NCBI GenBank assembly: GCA_963830565.1
Contig: CAWHMO010000005.1
Span: forward strand, 496,001 to 560,000
Length of the DNA: 64,000 bases
DNA from: DATFDN01 sp963830565
GTDB taxonomy: Bacteria > Pseudomonadota > Alphaproteobacteria > Acetobacterales > Acetobacteraceae
Reading direction: 5' to 3'
A program made the translations under genes and the position numbers. The notes beneath the pieces are model-generated. The model saw only the letters and a list, made by a program, of their open reading frames with translations, was not told the origin of the DNA and did no database searches. Shown one piece after another: positions 1 through 9,001 of the stretch; position 1 is the first letter of the stretch; each line of letters begins with the position of its first letter.

Positions 1-1
1 C

Positions 2-1684
2 CTCTCGGCCTCGATGGTGGCGATGGTCACTTTCGTGTCGATGCTGATCCACGTGTACAGCATCGGCTACATGGCGCACGACAAGTACCCGCGCTACCGG
101 TTCTTCGCCTATCTCAGCCTGTTCACCTTCTCCATGCTGATGCTGGTGACGGCGAGCAACCTGCTGCAATTGTTCTTCGGTTGGGAAGGCGTCGGCCTCT
201 GCTCCTACCTGCTGATCGGCTACTGGTACGACCGGCCGTCGGCCTGCGCCGCCGCGATCAAGGCGTTCGTGGTCAACCGCGTCGCCGACCTGTTCTTCGC
301 GATCGGGCTGGCGTTGATCTTCCTCACCTTCGGCTCGCTCGATTTCGACGTGATCTTCACGCATCTGCCGCAGCATGCGGCGGATACCTACTCCCTGTTC
401 GGCGGCATCCGCGCCTACGAGCTGATGGGCGTGCTGCTGTTCATCGGTGCGATGGGCAAGTCGGCGCAGCTCTTTCTGCATGTGTGGCTGCCCGACGCGA
501 TGGAAGGCCCGACCCCGGTCTCGGCGCTGATCCATGCGGCGACGATGGTGACGGCGGGCGTGTTCCTGATGGCGCGCATGTCGCCGCTGATGGACCTCGC
601 CCCGGCGGCGCTGACCCTGGTCGAGGTGATCGGCGCGACGACGTGCCTGTTCGCCGCGACCATCGGCTGCGTGCAGAACGACATCAAGCGGGTGATCGCC
701 TACTCGACCTGCTCGCAGCTCGGCTACATGTTCATCGCCGCCGGGGTGGAGGCCTACCCGGCCTCGATCTTCCACCTGCTGACCCACGCCTTCTTCAAGG
801 CGCTGCTGTTCCTGTGCGCCGGCTCGGTGATTCACGCCATGTCCGACGAGCAGGACATGCGCCGGATGGGCGGGCTGTGGCGGAAGATCCCGATCACCTA
901 TGTCACGATGTGGATCGGCAGCCTGGCGCTGGGCGGCATCTTCCCGTTCGCAGGCTACTACTCGAAGGACGCGATCCTGGAGGCGGCGTTCGCCTATGGT
1001 TCGCCGGCCTCGATCTATGGCTTCATCGCCGGCGTCGCCGCTGCTTTCTGCACGGCCTTCTACTCCTGGCGGCTGCTGATCATGACGTTCCATGGCACTT
1101 CGCGCGCCGACCACCATGTCCAAGAGCATGTGCATGAGAGCCCGTGGGTGATGCTGCTGCCGCTCTGCGTGCTGTCGATCGGGGCGATCGTCGCCGGCTT
1201 CCTGCTGCACAACCTGCTGCTTGGCAACGACTGGGATCTCTACTGGCGTCATGCGATCGTGATCGCGCCCGACAACCACGTCATGCAGCGCATGGAGGAT
1301 CTGCCGGGCGGCGTGCGCTACATCCCGCTGCTCACCGGCCTCTCTGGGATCGCGGTGGCCTATTGGTTCTATATGCTCAATCCGATGCTGCCGATCCGGC
1401 TGGCCAACACGTTCCGTCCGATCTACCTGCTGCTGCTGAACAAGTACTATTTCGACGAAATCTACGACTTCCTGTTCGTCCGCCCTGCCTTCCGGTTGGC
1501 GCGGCTGCTGTGGCACACCGGAGACGCGACGCTCATCGACGGAGTTCCCAACGGCCTCGCCGCCATGGCGGTGGACGGCTCCAAGGGCGCGGTAAAGTTC
1601 CAGAGCGGGTCGATCGCGGTCTATGCATTCGTGATGCTGATCGGCCTCGTGGCGCTGGTCGGCGTGTTCCTGGTCTGGGGGTGA
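2..1684 (+). CDS. nuoL: NADH-quinone oxidoreductase subunit L, 5'-truncated by window edge
   Basis: Membrane subunit of respiratory complex I; one of three antiporter-like proton channels and the one with the long lateral helix. The frame is open to the first bases of the window, so the N-terminal part (roughly 90-100 residues) lies upstream. Visible features are the repeated hydrophobic helices, the 'FFGWEGVGLCSYLLIGYW' stretch, and the conserved 'MEGPTPVSALIHAATMVTAG' segment with the lysine- and histidine-lined half-channels typical of the proton_antipo_M family. It ends 4 bases before nuoM and belongs to the nuo operon. Very secure. Confidence 0.97.
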   Translation, partial: LSASMVAMVTFVSMLIHVYSIGYMAHDKYPRYRFFAYLSLFTFSMLMLVTASNLLQLFFGWEGVGLCSYLLIGYWYDRPSACAAAIKAFVVNRVADLFFAIGLALIFLTFGSLDFDVIFTHLPQHAADTYSLFGGIRAYELMGVLLFIGAMGKSAQLFLHVWLPDAMEGPTPVSALIHAATMVTAGVFLMARMSPLMDLAPAALTLVEVIGATTCLFAATIGCVQNDIKRVIAYSTCSQLGYMFIAAGVEAYPASIFHLLTHAFFKALLFLCAGSVIHAMSDEQDMRRMGGLWRKIPITYVTMWIGSLALGGIFPFAGYYSKDAILEAAFAYGSPASIYGFIAGVAAAFCTAFYSWRLLIMTFHGTSRADHHVQEHVHESPWVMLLPLCVLSIGAIVAGFLLHNLLLGNDWDLYWRHAIVIAPDNHVMQRMEDLPGGVRYIPLLTGLSGIAVAYWFYMLNPMLPIRLANTFRPIYLLLLNKYYFDEIYDFLFVRPAFRLARLLWHTGDATLIDGVPNGLAAMAVDGSKGAVKFQSGSIAVYAFVMLIGLVALVGVFLVWG

Positions 1685-1688
1685 TGCA

Positions 1689-3239
1689 ATGAACTCCCTC
1701 GGAAACACGGTCGGCTTTCCGGTGCTGTCGATCATCACCTGGCTGCCGCTGGTCGGCTGTTGCGTGATCATGGCGGTGCGCGGCGACGACGAGACGGTTG
1801 CCGCCAACGCGCGCTGGACCGCGCTCTGGACCAGCCTGATCGTCCTTGCTCTCAGCCTGGTGCTCTGGGCCGACTGGAACCCCCGTGATCCGGGGTTCCA
1901 GTTCGTCGAAAGCGTCCCATGGCTGCCCGGCTACGGCGTGGGCTACAAGATGGGCGTGGACGGGATCTCGGTGCTGTTCGTGCTGCTGTCCACGCTGCTG
2001 ACGCCGATCTGCATTCTGGCGAGCTGGGATTCGATCACGCGCTATGTGCGCGAGTACATGATCGCCTTCCTGATTCTCGAGACCATGATGGTCGGGATGT
2101 TCTGCGCGCTCGACTTCATCGTTTTCTACATTTTCTTCGAGGGCGTGCTGATCCCGATGTTCCTCATCATCGGGGTCTGGGGCGGCCCGCGCCGGGTCTA
2201 TTCGGCGTTCAAGTTCTTCCTCTACACGCTCACCGGCTCGGTGCTGATGCTGCTCGCCCTGCTCGCGATGTGGGGCTACGCGCACACCACCGACATCCCG
2301 ACCCTGATCCACACCAACTTCCCGCCTGGGATGCAGACCTGGCTGTTCCTCGCCTTTCTCGCCTCCTTCGCAGTCAAGGTGCCGATGTGGCCGGTCCACA
2401 CCTGGCTGCCCGACGCGCATGTGGAGGCGCCGACGGCAGGGTCGGTGATCCTGGCCGGCGTGCTGCTGAAGATGGGAGGATACGGGTTCATCCGCTTCTC
2501 GTTCGAGATGCTGCCGATTGCCTCGGCCCGTCTGGCGCCGCTGATGTTCACGCTGTCGGTCGTCGCGGTGATCTATACCGCCTACGTCGCGCTGGCGCAG
2601 GAGGACATGAAGAAGCTGATCGCCTACTCCTCCGTTGCGCATATGGGGGTGGTGACGATCGGGATCTTCACCTTCAACGTCCAGGGCATCCAGGGCGCGC
2701 TCTTTCAGATGTTGTCGCACGGCATCGTCTCGGCGGCGCTGTTCCTGATCGTCGGCGTGATCTACGACCGGCTGCACACCCGCGAGATCTCGCGCTATGG
2801 CGGGCTGGCGGACAGGATGCCGCTCTATTCGTTCGCATTCATGGTGTTCGCGATGGCCTCGGTGGGGCTTCCCGGCACGTCGGGGTTCGTCGGCGAATTC
2901 CTGGTCATCATCGGCTCGCTGCACGTGAATTTCTGGCTGGCCCTGCTGGGTGGGATGGGGATGATCCTCGGCCCAATGTACACGCTGTATCTGTTCCGCC
3001 GAATTATCTTCGGACGGCTGACCAAGATCGACCTGCGCTCGATACTCGATCTGTCGCCGCGCGAGATCGCGGTGTTCACCCCGCTGCTGGTGCTGACGAT
3101 CTGGATGGGAGCCTACCCGTCGAGCTTCACGCGGTTCTGGGACGCGACGGTGACTTCCATGGTGCAGCAGCATCAACAGGCGCTCGCGGCGCCCCTGGCT
3201 TCCCAGCGGGTGACTCTGGCGCAGGCGGTGCGGCCATGA
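1689..3239 (+). CDS. nuoM: NADH-quinone oxidoreductase subunit M
   Basis: Second antiporter-like membrane subunit of complex I, 516 residues, close to the usual length. Contains the signature 'KVPMWPVHTWLPDAHVEAPT' and 'LKMGGYG' motifs of NuoM, in which the buried Lys and Glu/His residues form the proton path. About 14 transmembrane helices are evident. The ATG lies just after the nuoL stop, and its own TGA overlaps the nuoN ATG, so translation is probably coupled. Confidence 0.97.
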   Translation: MNSLGNTVGFPVLSIITWLPLVGCCVIMAVRGDDETVAANARWTALWTSLIVLALSLVLWADWNPRDPGFQFVESVPWLPGYGVGYKMGVDGISVLFVLLSTLLTPICILASWDSITRYVREYMIAFLILETMMVGMFCALDFIVFYIFFEGVLIPMFLIIGVWGGPRRVYSAFKFFLYTLTGSVLMLLALLAMWGYAHTTDIPTLIHTNFPPGMQTWLFLAFLASFAVKVPMWPVHTWLPDAHVEAPTAGSVILAGVLLKMGGYGFIRFSFEMLPIASARLAPLMFTLSVVAVIYTAYVALAQEDMKKLIAYSSVAHMGVVTIGIFTFNVQGIQGALFQMLSHGIVSAALFLIVGVIYDRLHTREISRYGGLADRMPLYSFAFMVFAMASVGLPGTSGFVGEFLVIIGSLHVNFWLALLGGMGMILGPMYTLYLFRRIIFGRLTKIDLRSILDLSPREIAVFTPLLVLTIWMGAYPSSFTRFWDATVTSMVQQHQQALAAPLASQRVTLAQAVRP

Positions 3240-4657
3240 ACTGGGAAATCGCTCTCCCCGAGATCGTCCTGTCCGTCCTGGGCATGATGATCCTCGTCTA
3301 TGGCGTGCTGCGAAAGACCGAGCAGACGCAGACCGTCACCATGCTGGTGCTGGGGGCGTTTTTGCTTACTGGCTTCCTGATGGTGACGCGCGCGGGTGGC
3401 ATCGGGTTCCAGGGCCAGTTCACCGTCGATTCGTTCGCCGTGCTGATCAAGGCGCTGGTTCTGATCAGCTCGGCGTTCACCTTGATGCTGTCGCTCGACT
3501 ACAATCGACGACAAGGCATTGCGCGCTTCGAGTTCCCGGTCCTGGTCCTGTTCGCGACGGTCGGCATGATGGGGATGGCCTCGGCGTCGAACCTCATCAC
3601 GCTTTATCTCTCGCTCGAGCTGCTGTCGCTCTCCTCGTACGTGCTTGCCGCGTTCGCCCGCGACGATCTGCGCTCGGCCGAGGCGGGGCTCAAGTATTTC
3701 GTGCTCGGCGCCCTGGCCTCCGGGCTGCTTCTATACGGGATCTCGCTCGTGTACGGGTTCTCGGGCACGATGGATTTCGCGCAGATCGGGCATGTGCTGT
3801 CGGCTTCGGGCGGTGCATCGGCCGGGATGATCGTCGGCGTCGTGTTCGTGATCGTCGGCCTGGCGTTCAAGGTGGCGGCCGTGCCGTTCCATATGTGGAC
3901 GCCGGACGTTTACGAGGGTGCGCCCACGCCGATCACCGCCTTCCTCGCGACCGCGTCCAAGATCGCCGCCATGGGACTGTTCCTGCGCACGCTGGCGGAA
4001 CCGTTCGGGACCGTGCTCGGGTCGTGGCGACTGATCATCGAGATCATCTCCATCGCCTCGATGATTCTCGGCGCGCTGGGTGCGATCGGGCAGACCAACA
4101 TCAAGCGGCTGATGGCGTATTCCTCGATCGGCCACATGGGCTATGCGCTCATCGGTCTCGCCGTAGGCGGCCCCGTGGGCGTTCGCGGCGTGCTGGTCTA
4201 TCTGATCGTCTACGTGTTCATGGCCGCGGGCACGTTCGGTTGCATCCTGGCGATGCGCCGTCGCGGCGTCGCGCTGGAGCGGATCGAGGACCTGGGCGGG
4301 CTGGCCCGCACCGACCCGGCGCTGGCGCTGGCCTTCGCCGTGTTCATGTTCAGCATGGCCGGCATCCCGCCACTGTCCGGATTCTTCGCCAAGCTGTACG
4401 TGTTCCTTGCCGCCGTGGACGCGCAGATGTGGGCACTGGCCGTGATCGGCGTGCTGACCAGCGTCGTTTCCTCCTTCTATTACATCCGCATCGTCAAGGT
4501 GATGTATTTCGACGCGCCGGAGCCGGCTTTCGACCGCAAGCCGATGGGCGTGGCCTTCGTCGCGACCGTGACGGGTCTCTACACGCTCCTGTTCTTCCTG
4601 TTCCCTGGTCCGTTCGTCGCGGCCGCGGATTCCGCGGCCGCGGCGTTGTTCGGGTAG
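3236..4657 (+). CDS. nuoN: NADH-quinone oxidoreductase subunit N
   Basis: Third antiporter-like subunit, 473 residues. The start (MNWEIALPEIVL) overlaps the nuoM stop as ATGA; longer upstream frames are antiparallel shadow of nuoM. Motifs include 'KVAAVPFHMWTPDVYEGAPT' and 'KRLMAYSSIGHMGYALIG', diagnostic for NuoN. It is the last nuo gene. The next gene is coaX after only 5 bases. In many alphaproteobacteria a biotin ligase gene (birA) sits between the two, and it is missing here. Confidence 0.97.
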   Translation: MNWEIALPEIVLSVLGMMILVYGVLRKTEQTQTVTMLVLGAFLLTGFLMVTRAGGIGFQGQFTVDSFAVLIKALVLISSAFTLMLSLDYNRRQGIARFEFPVLVLFATVGMMGMASASNLITLYLSLELLSLSSYVLAAFARDDLRSAEAGLKYFVLGALASGLLLYGISLVYGFSGTMDFAQIGHVLSASGGASAGMIVGVVFVIVGLAFKVAAVPFHMWTPDVYEGAPTPITAFLATASKIAAMGLFLRTLAEPFGTVLGSWRLIIEIISIASMILGALGAIGQTNIKRLMAYSSIGHMGYALIGLAVGGPVGVRGVLVYLIVYVFMAAGTFGCILAMRRRGVALERIEDLGGLARTDPALALAFAVFMFSMAGIPPLSGFFAKLYVFLAAVDAQMWALAVIGVLTSVVSSFYYIRIVKVMYFDAPEPAFDRKPMGVAFVATVTGLYTLLFFLFPGPFVAAADSAAAALFG

Positions 4658-4662
4658 GGCGC

Positions 4663-5472
4663 GTGCTCCTCGTCGTCGATGCGGGCAATACGAACGTCGT
4701 GGTGGCGGTGCATGACGACGCGGGCTGGCGCGGCGTGTGGCGTGTCCGCACCGACCCGCATCGCACGTCCGATGAATACGCGGTCTGGCTGCTCGCGCTG
4801 CTCGACCGTTGCGGGATCGACCGAAACGCCATCGGCGCGGCGGTGATCGGCACCGTGGTGCCGGCGGCGCTGTACCATCTGCGCCGCCTCTGCCGCGACT
4901 GGTTCGCCATCGAGCCGCTGGTGGCGCGCGCGTCGCTTGACTGGGGTTTCGCGATCAAGGTGGACAACCCCGAGGAGGTGGGCGCCGACCGGCTGCTCAA
5001 CTCGCTGGCCGGGGTGGCGCGCTTCGGCGGCCCGCTGATCATCGTCGATCTGGGGACGGCTACCACGTTCGATGTCGTCGATGCGGATGGTGCCTATCTC
5101 GGCGGCGTGATCGCACCGGGCATCAATCTCTCGCTCGAGGCATTGCATCACGCCGCCGCGCGGCTGCCGCGCATCGGCATCGGCCGGCCACAGGCGGTCA
5201 TCGGCCGGTCGACGGTTCCGGCGATGCAGTCCGGCATCTACTGGGGCTATGTCGGCCTGATCGAGGGCCTGGTCGCGCGGATCAGGGGCGAGTTCGGTGG
5301 GCCGATGAAGGTGATCGCCACCGGAGGGCTGGCGCCGCTGCTGGCGGAAGGAACGCTCGTCATCGAGCACATCGACCCCGATCTCACCTTGGAAGGCCTG
5401 CGGATGTTGGCGGAGCGCAATCCCGCGCCCACATTGTCCAGGGACCGAGCGAGACTGAGCGAAACCGAATGA
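4663..5472 (+). CDS. coaX: type III pantothenate kinase
   Basis: Phosphorylates pantothenate, the first step of coenzyme A synthesis. The GTG start gives V-L-L-V-V-D-A-G-N-T-N, placing the ASKHA-fold phosphate-1 motif (DAGNTN) at the very N-terminus as expected. 'GADRLLN' and 'IIVDLGTATTFDVV' (phosphate-2 region) follow, with 'GGVIAPGINLS' behind. It has 269 residues, slightly longer than typical because of a C-terminal tail. It overlaps rnj by 4 bases. CoaX enzymes are ATP-poor binders that need a monovalent cation (family knowledge). Confidence 0.95.
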   Translation: MLLVVDAGNTNVVVAVHDDAGWRGVWRVRTDPHRTSDEYAVWLLALLDRCGIDRNAIGAAVIGTVVPAALYHLRRLCRDWFAIEPLVARASLDWGFAIKVDNPEEVGADRLLNSLAGVARFGGPLIIVDLGTATTFDVVDADGAYLGGVIAPGINLSLEALHHAAARLPRIGIGRPQAVIGRSTVPAMQSGIYWGYVGLIEGLVARIRGEFGGPMKVIATGGLAPLLAEGTLVIEHIDPDLTLEGLRMLAERNPAPTLSRDRARLSETE

Positions 5473-7118
5473 GCGGCGCCAACGGCGACCTGGCCTTCCT
5501 GCCCCTGGGCGGGACGGGCGAGATCGGCATGAACCTGAACCTGTATCGCAGCGCGGGGCGATGGCTCGCGGTCGATTGCGGCATCGGCTTCGGCGGTGCG
5601 GCCCATCCTGAGGTCGATGTAATGATGCCCGATCCGGGCTTCATCGCCGAGCGGCGTGACAAGCTAGTCGGGCTGGTGATCACCCACGCGCACGAGGATC
5701 ATATCGGCGCGGTGGCCTGGCTGTGGCCGCAACTGCGCTGTCCGGTCTACGCCACCCCCTTCGCCGCCGCCGTGCTGCGGCGCAAGCTAGGCGAGGCGCA
5801 GCTTCTGGGACAGGTGAACCTCCGGGTCATCCCGCCCGGCGGCGCGTTCGACCTGCCGCCATTCAGCCTCCGCTTCATTCGCGTCGCGCACTCGATACCC
5901 GAAGCACAAGCCCTGGTTATCACCACGCCGGCCGGGGTCGTGCTGCACACCGGCGACTGGAAGCTCGACCCGGACCCGCTCATCGGCCCGCGCACGGACG
6001 AGGCGGCGCTGAAGGCGCTCGGCGATGAGGGCGTGCTGGCAATGGTCTGCGATTCGACCAACGCCATGGTGGAGGGTCATTCAGGCAGCGAGCAGGAGGT
6101 TCGCCGCAGCCTGGGCGCACTGGTCCGTGGTCTGTCCGGGCGGGTCGCCGTCACCTGTTTTTCGTCCAATATCGCACGCATCGAAAGCATCGCGCTGGCG
6201 GCACGGGAGGCGGACCGCAGCGTGGCGCTGGTCGGCCGCAGCCTGCGTAACCTGGTCGCGGCGGCGCGCGAGACGGGATACCTGAACGGTGTGCCGGAGT
6301 TCGTGACCGAGGATGACGCGGGCTCGATTCCGGACGACAACCTGCTGATCCTGATTACCGGCAGCCAAGGCGAGCCACGCAGCGCCCTGGCGCGGGTCGC
6401 GATGGACACGCACCCGCGGATCGTTCTGGGCGAGGGCGATACGGTCATTTTCTCAAGTCGGGTGATCCCCGGCAATGAGCGGGCGATCGGTACCGTGCAG
6501 GATAACCTTGTCCGCCGCGGCGTCGAGCTGATGACCGACATGGATCACCTGGTCCACGTCTCCGGCCATCCTGCCCGCGACGAGCTTCGGCGTCTGTACC
6601 GCCTGGTGCGCCCGCGCCTCGGGGTGCCCGTGCATGGAGAATGGCGCCACCTTTCCGCCCACGCCGCGCTGGCGCGCGAAGCCGGGGCGACGCCGGTCCT
6701 GCTGGAAGATGGCGACATCCTGAATCTCGCGCCGGGGCGCGCCGAAGTCACGGACAGTGCCCCTGTGGGCAGGTTGGTCGCCGACGGATCGCGGCTGGTG
6801 CGGCTTGATGGTGGCGTGCTCGCGGCGCGTCGGCGGATGCTGTTTAACGGCGTCGTGCTGGGCAGCTTGGCGGTGGATAAGACTGGACGCATAATCGCCA
6901 CGCCGCGGGTCAGTGCCCCCGGTCTGTTCGAGCCCGACGACCCAGAGACGGCACGCATCGCCGAGGAATTCGCCGCCTCCGTATCCGAGTTGCCGGTCGC
7001 GCTCCGGCGCGAGGATCAGGGTCTGGCAGACGCGGCCCGGGCGGCGTTGCGGCGCGTGGTCGGACGTGGCTTGCAGAAGCGGCCGCTGGTGGACGTGCAT
7101 CTGCTGCGGGTGGGGTAG
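5469..7118 (+). CDS. rnj: ribonuclease J
   Basis: 5'-3' exonuclease/endonuclease acting in mRNA turnover and rRNA maturation. The metallo-beta-lactamase zinc motif reads 'THAHEDHIGA' (about residues 77-86). The beta-CASP domain follows, with 'VTCFSSNIARI' and a later 'VSGHPARDEL' that contributes the beta-CASP histidine, then a C-terminal domain. It is 549 residues, normal for alphaproteobacterial RNase J. The start ATG lies inside the coaX stop (ATGA). The coaX-rnj pairing is conserved in this class. Confidence 0.95.
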   Translation: MSGANGDLAFLPLGGTGEIGMNLNLYRSAGRWLAVDCGIGFGGAAHPEVDVMMPDPGFIAERRDKLVGLVITHAHEDHIGAVAWLWPQLRCPVYATPFAAAVLRRKLGEAQLLGQVNLRVIPPGGAFDLPPFSLRFIRVAHSIPEAQALVITTPAGVVLHTGDWKLDPDPLIGPRTDEAALKALGDEGVLAMVCDSTNAMVEGHSGSEQEVRRSLGALVRGLSGRVAVTCFSSNIARIESIALAAREADRSVALVGRSLRNLVAAARETGYLNGVPEFVTEDDAGSIPDDNLLILITGSQGEPRSALARVAMDTHPRIVLGEGDTVIFSSRVIPGNERAIGTVQDNLVRRGVELMTDMDHLVHVSGHPARDELRRLYRLVRPRLGVPVHGEWRHLSAHAALAREAGATPVLLEDGDILNLAPGRAEVTDSAPVGRLVADGSRLVRLDGGVLAARRRMLFNGVVLGSLAVDKTGRIIATPRVSAPGLFEPDDPETARIAEEFAASVSELPVALRREDQGLADAARAALRRVVGRGLQKRPLVDVHLLRVG

Positions 7119-7120
7119 TC

Positions 7121-7381
7121 TTGGGCTGGTTCAACGGGTGCGTTCTATACGTGCTGATCTGGTGGGTGGCACTGTTTGCCGTGCTGCCCTGGGGCATTCG
7201 GGCGCAACCCGATCCGGATGCGCTGAGCGGCTGGCGGGGAGCGCCCGAGCATCCGCACCTGGTGCGTACCGTGATCGCCACGACGATCGTCGCCGGGGTG
7301 ATTTGGCTCGGCGTGTACTGGCTGATCAGCAGTCCGTATCTGAATTTGCGGGACGGGATGCTGGCGATGCCGGTGCATTAG
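7121..7381 (+). CDS. DUF1467 family small membrane protein
   Basis: 86-residue protein with a TTG start three bases after the rnj stop. It has two hydrophobic helices (around residues 7-24 and 51-69) flanking a polar loop with 'LPWGIRAQPDPD', the recognisable signature of DUF1467, a small inner-membrane protein found between rnj and proS in many alphaproteobacteria. The function is unknown. The conserved position in the operon supports it being a real gene despite the unusual start codon. Confidence 0.85.
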   Translation: MGWFNGCVLYVLIWWVALFAVLPWGIRAQPDPDALSGWRGAPEHPHLVRTVIATTIVAGVIWLGVYWLISSPYLNLRDGMLAMPVH

Positions 7382-7678
7382 GCTGCGTCCGACGCGCGGG
7401 AACTCGAGAGTCCAACGTCACGGCCGGGAAGAGGAGGATGTCCCCTCGATCCCGCCGTGAGTGGCGTTTCTTCCCTAAACTTGGGCCATCGATCAGCCCG
7501 GCGCTTTTTACTCTCGGTTGCGGTTGATGTCACGAAGTTTCGCCAAGATTTCGCATTTGATCGTGATTTTGCATCCGGAGTAATTGTGCGGCGCACAAAA
7601 ATTTCCGGTGTTCCGACAGGGTTTGGCAGGGCCGGCTCGCGCCGCTAGGTTCCGTTGCCCCGACACATGGACCGTTCG
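7382..7678 (+). promoter_or_regulatory. non-coding spacer upstream of proS, probable promoter region
   Basis: About 300 bases without a convincing gene, visibly richer in A/T than its neighbours, especially 7500-7620. This is the natural place for a proS-lolC-lolD promoter. I could not assign -35/-10 boxes or a terminator with confidence. Two in-frame alternatives for the proS start (TTG 7655, ATG 7667) fall at its end. Confidence 0.4.
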
Positions 7679-8998
7679 ATGCGTCTATCTCACAGCCTGA
7701 TCCCCACCCTGAAGGAAACGCCCGCGGAGGCACAGATCGCCTCCCATCGGTTGATGCTGCGCGCGGGGCTGGTGCGGCAGACCTCGGCGGGGATCTACGC
7801 CTGGCTGCCGCTCGGCTATCGCGTGCTGCGCAACATCGAGCGGATCGTGCGCGAGGAGCAGGACGCGGCCGGCGCACAGGAATGCCTGATGCCGACCATC
7901 CAGCCGGCCGAGCTGTGGCGCGAGAGCGGGCGCTTCGATGATTACGGCAAGGAGATGCTGCGCCTGCGCGACCGCCATGACCGCGAGCTGCTGTACGGCC
8001 CGACCAACGAGGAGATGATCACCGACCTGATGCGTCAGTCGTTGAGGAGCTATCGCGAACTGCCGCAGATCCTGTACCACATCCAATGGAAGTTCCGCGA
8101 CGAGGTCCGGCCGCGCTTCGGCGTGATGCGCGGGCGGGAATTCCTGATGAAAGATGCCTATAGCTTCGACCTCGACTACGCGGGCGCGGTGGTCAGTTAT
8201 CGCAAGATGATGCTCGCCTATATGCGCACTTTTCAGCGCATGGGCCTGAAGGCGATCCCGATGGAGGCCGAATCCGGACCGATCGGCGGCGACCTCTCGC
8301 ACGAGTTCATCATTCTGGCGCCTACGGGAGAAAGCCAAGTCTATTACGACGCGGCGTTCGAGGAGATGGACTATCTCTCCGGCGGAGCGGGTGGGTTCGA
8401 CCAGGGCAACGCCGAGGATTTGCAGAGGTTCTTCACCGAAATGACCTCGCACTATGCCGCGACCGATGACAAGCACGACCCTGCGTCCTGGGAAGAGGTC
8501 GCGCCGGAGCGCCGGCGGGAGGGGCGCGGCATCGAGGTCGGCCATATCTTCTATTTCGGCGCCAAGTACTCGAGGGCGATGGGCCTGTCGGTCGCCGGCC
8601 CGGACGGCAAGCCGGCGACGCCGGAGATGGGCAGCTACGGCATCGGCATCAGCCGCCTGGTCGGCGCCGTGATCGAGGCGAGCCACGACGAGGCGGGGAT
8701 CATCTGGCCGGATGCCGTCGCGCCATTCAAGGCGGTGATCCTGAATCTCAAGCGCGGCGATGCGGCGTGCGACCGCATATGCGAGGATCTTTACGCGAGG
8801 CTCGGCCGGGCGGCGCTGTACGACGATCGCGAGGACCGGGCGGGCGTGAAGTTCGCCGATGCCGACCTGATGGGTCATCCGTGGCAGATCGTGGTCGGGC
8901 CGCGCGGCGCGGCCGCGGGCACGGTGGAGCTGAAGCGCCGTGCCGGCGGGGAGCGCCAGGAGGCCTCCGTCGAGAGCGCGCTCGCCCGCATCGGCTGA
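7679..8998 (+). CDS. proS: prolyl-tRNA synthetase (short alphaproteobacterial form)
   Basis: Charges tRNA-Pro. 439 residues from the chosen ATG, whose product begins MRLSHSLIPTLKETPAEA, matching the usual start of this short ProRS class that lacks the INS editing insertion. Class II motifs are visible: 'LRAGLVRQTSAGIYAWLPLG' (motif 1 area), 'KFRDEVRPRFGVMRGREF' (motif 2) and 'GSYGIGISRLVGA' (motif 3). TTG 7655 and ATG 7667 would add 4-8 residues and are less likely. Because the editing domain is absent, a free-standing deacylase such as the YbaK-like protein at 51.1 kb may matter for proofreading (inference). Confidence 0.95.
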   Translation: MRLSHSLIPTLKETPAEAQIASHRLMLRAGLVRQTSAGIYAWLPLGYRVLRNIERIVREEQDAAGAQECLMPTIQPAELWRESGRFDDYGKEMLRLRDRHDRELLYGPTNEEMITDLMRQSLRSYRELPQILYHIQWKFRDEVRPRFGVMRGREFLMKDAYSFDLDYAGAVVSYRKMMLAYMRTFQRMGLKAIPMEAESGPIGGDLSHEFIILAPTGESQVYYDAAFEEMDYLSGGAGGFDQGNAEDLQRFFTEMTSHYAATDDKHDPASWEEVAPERRREGRGIEVGHIFYFGAKYSRAMGLSVAGPDGKPATPEMGSYGIGISRLVGAVIEASHDEAGIIWPDAVAPFKAVILNLKRGDAACDRICEDLYARLGRAALYDDREDRAGVKFADADLMGHPWQIVVGPRGAAAGTVELKRRAGGERQEASVESALARIG

Positions 8999-9001
8999 GC
9001 C

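Noticed and set aside
1533..3176. Long minus-strand open frame (547 codons) opposite nuoM
   Set aside because: Asp/His/Arg-rich composition with no family motif; it is the antisense reflection of a GC-rich, well-identified gene.
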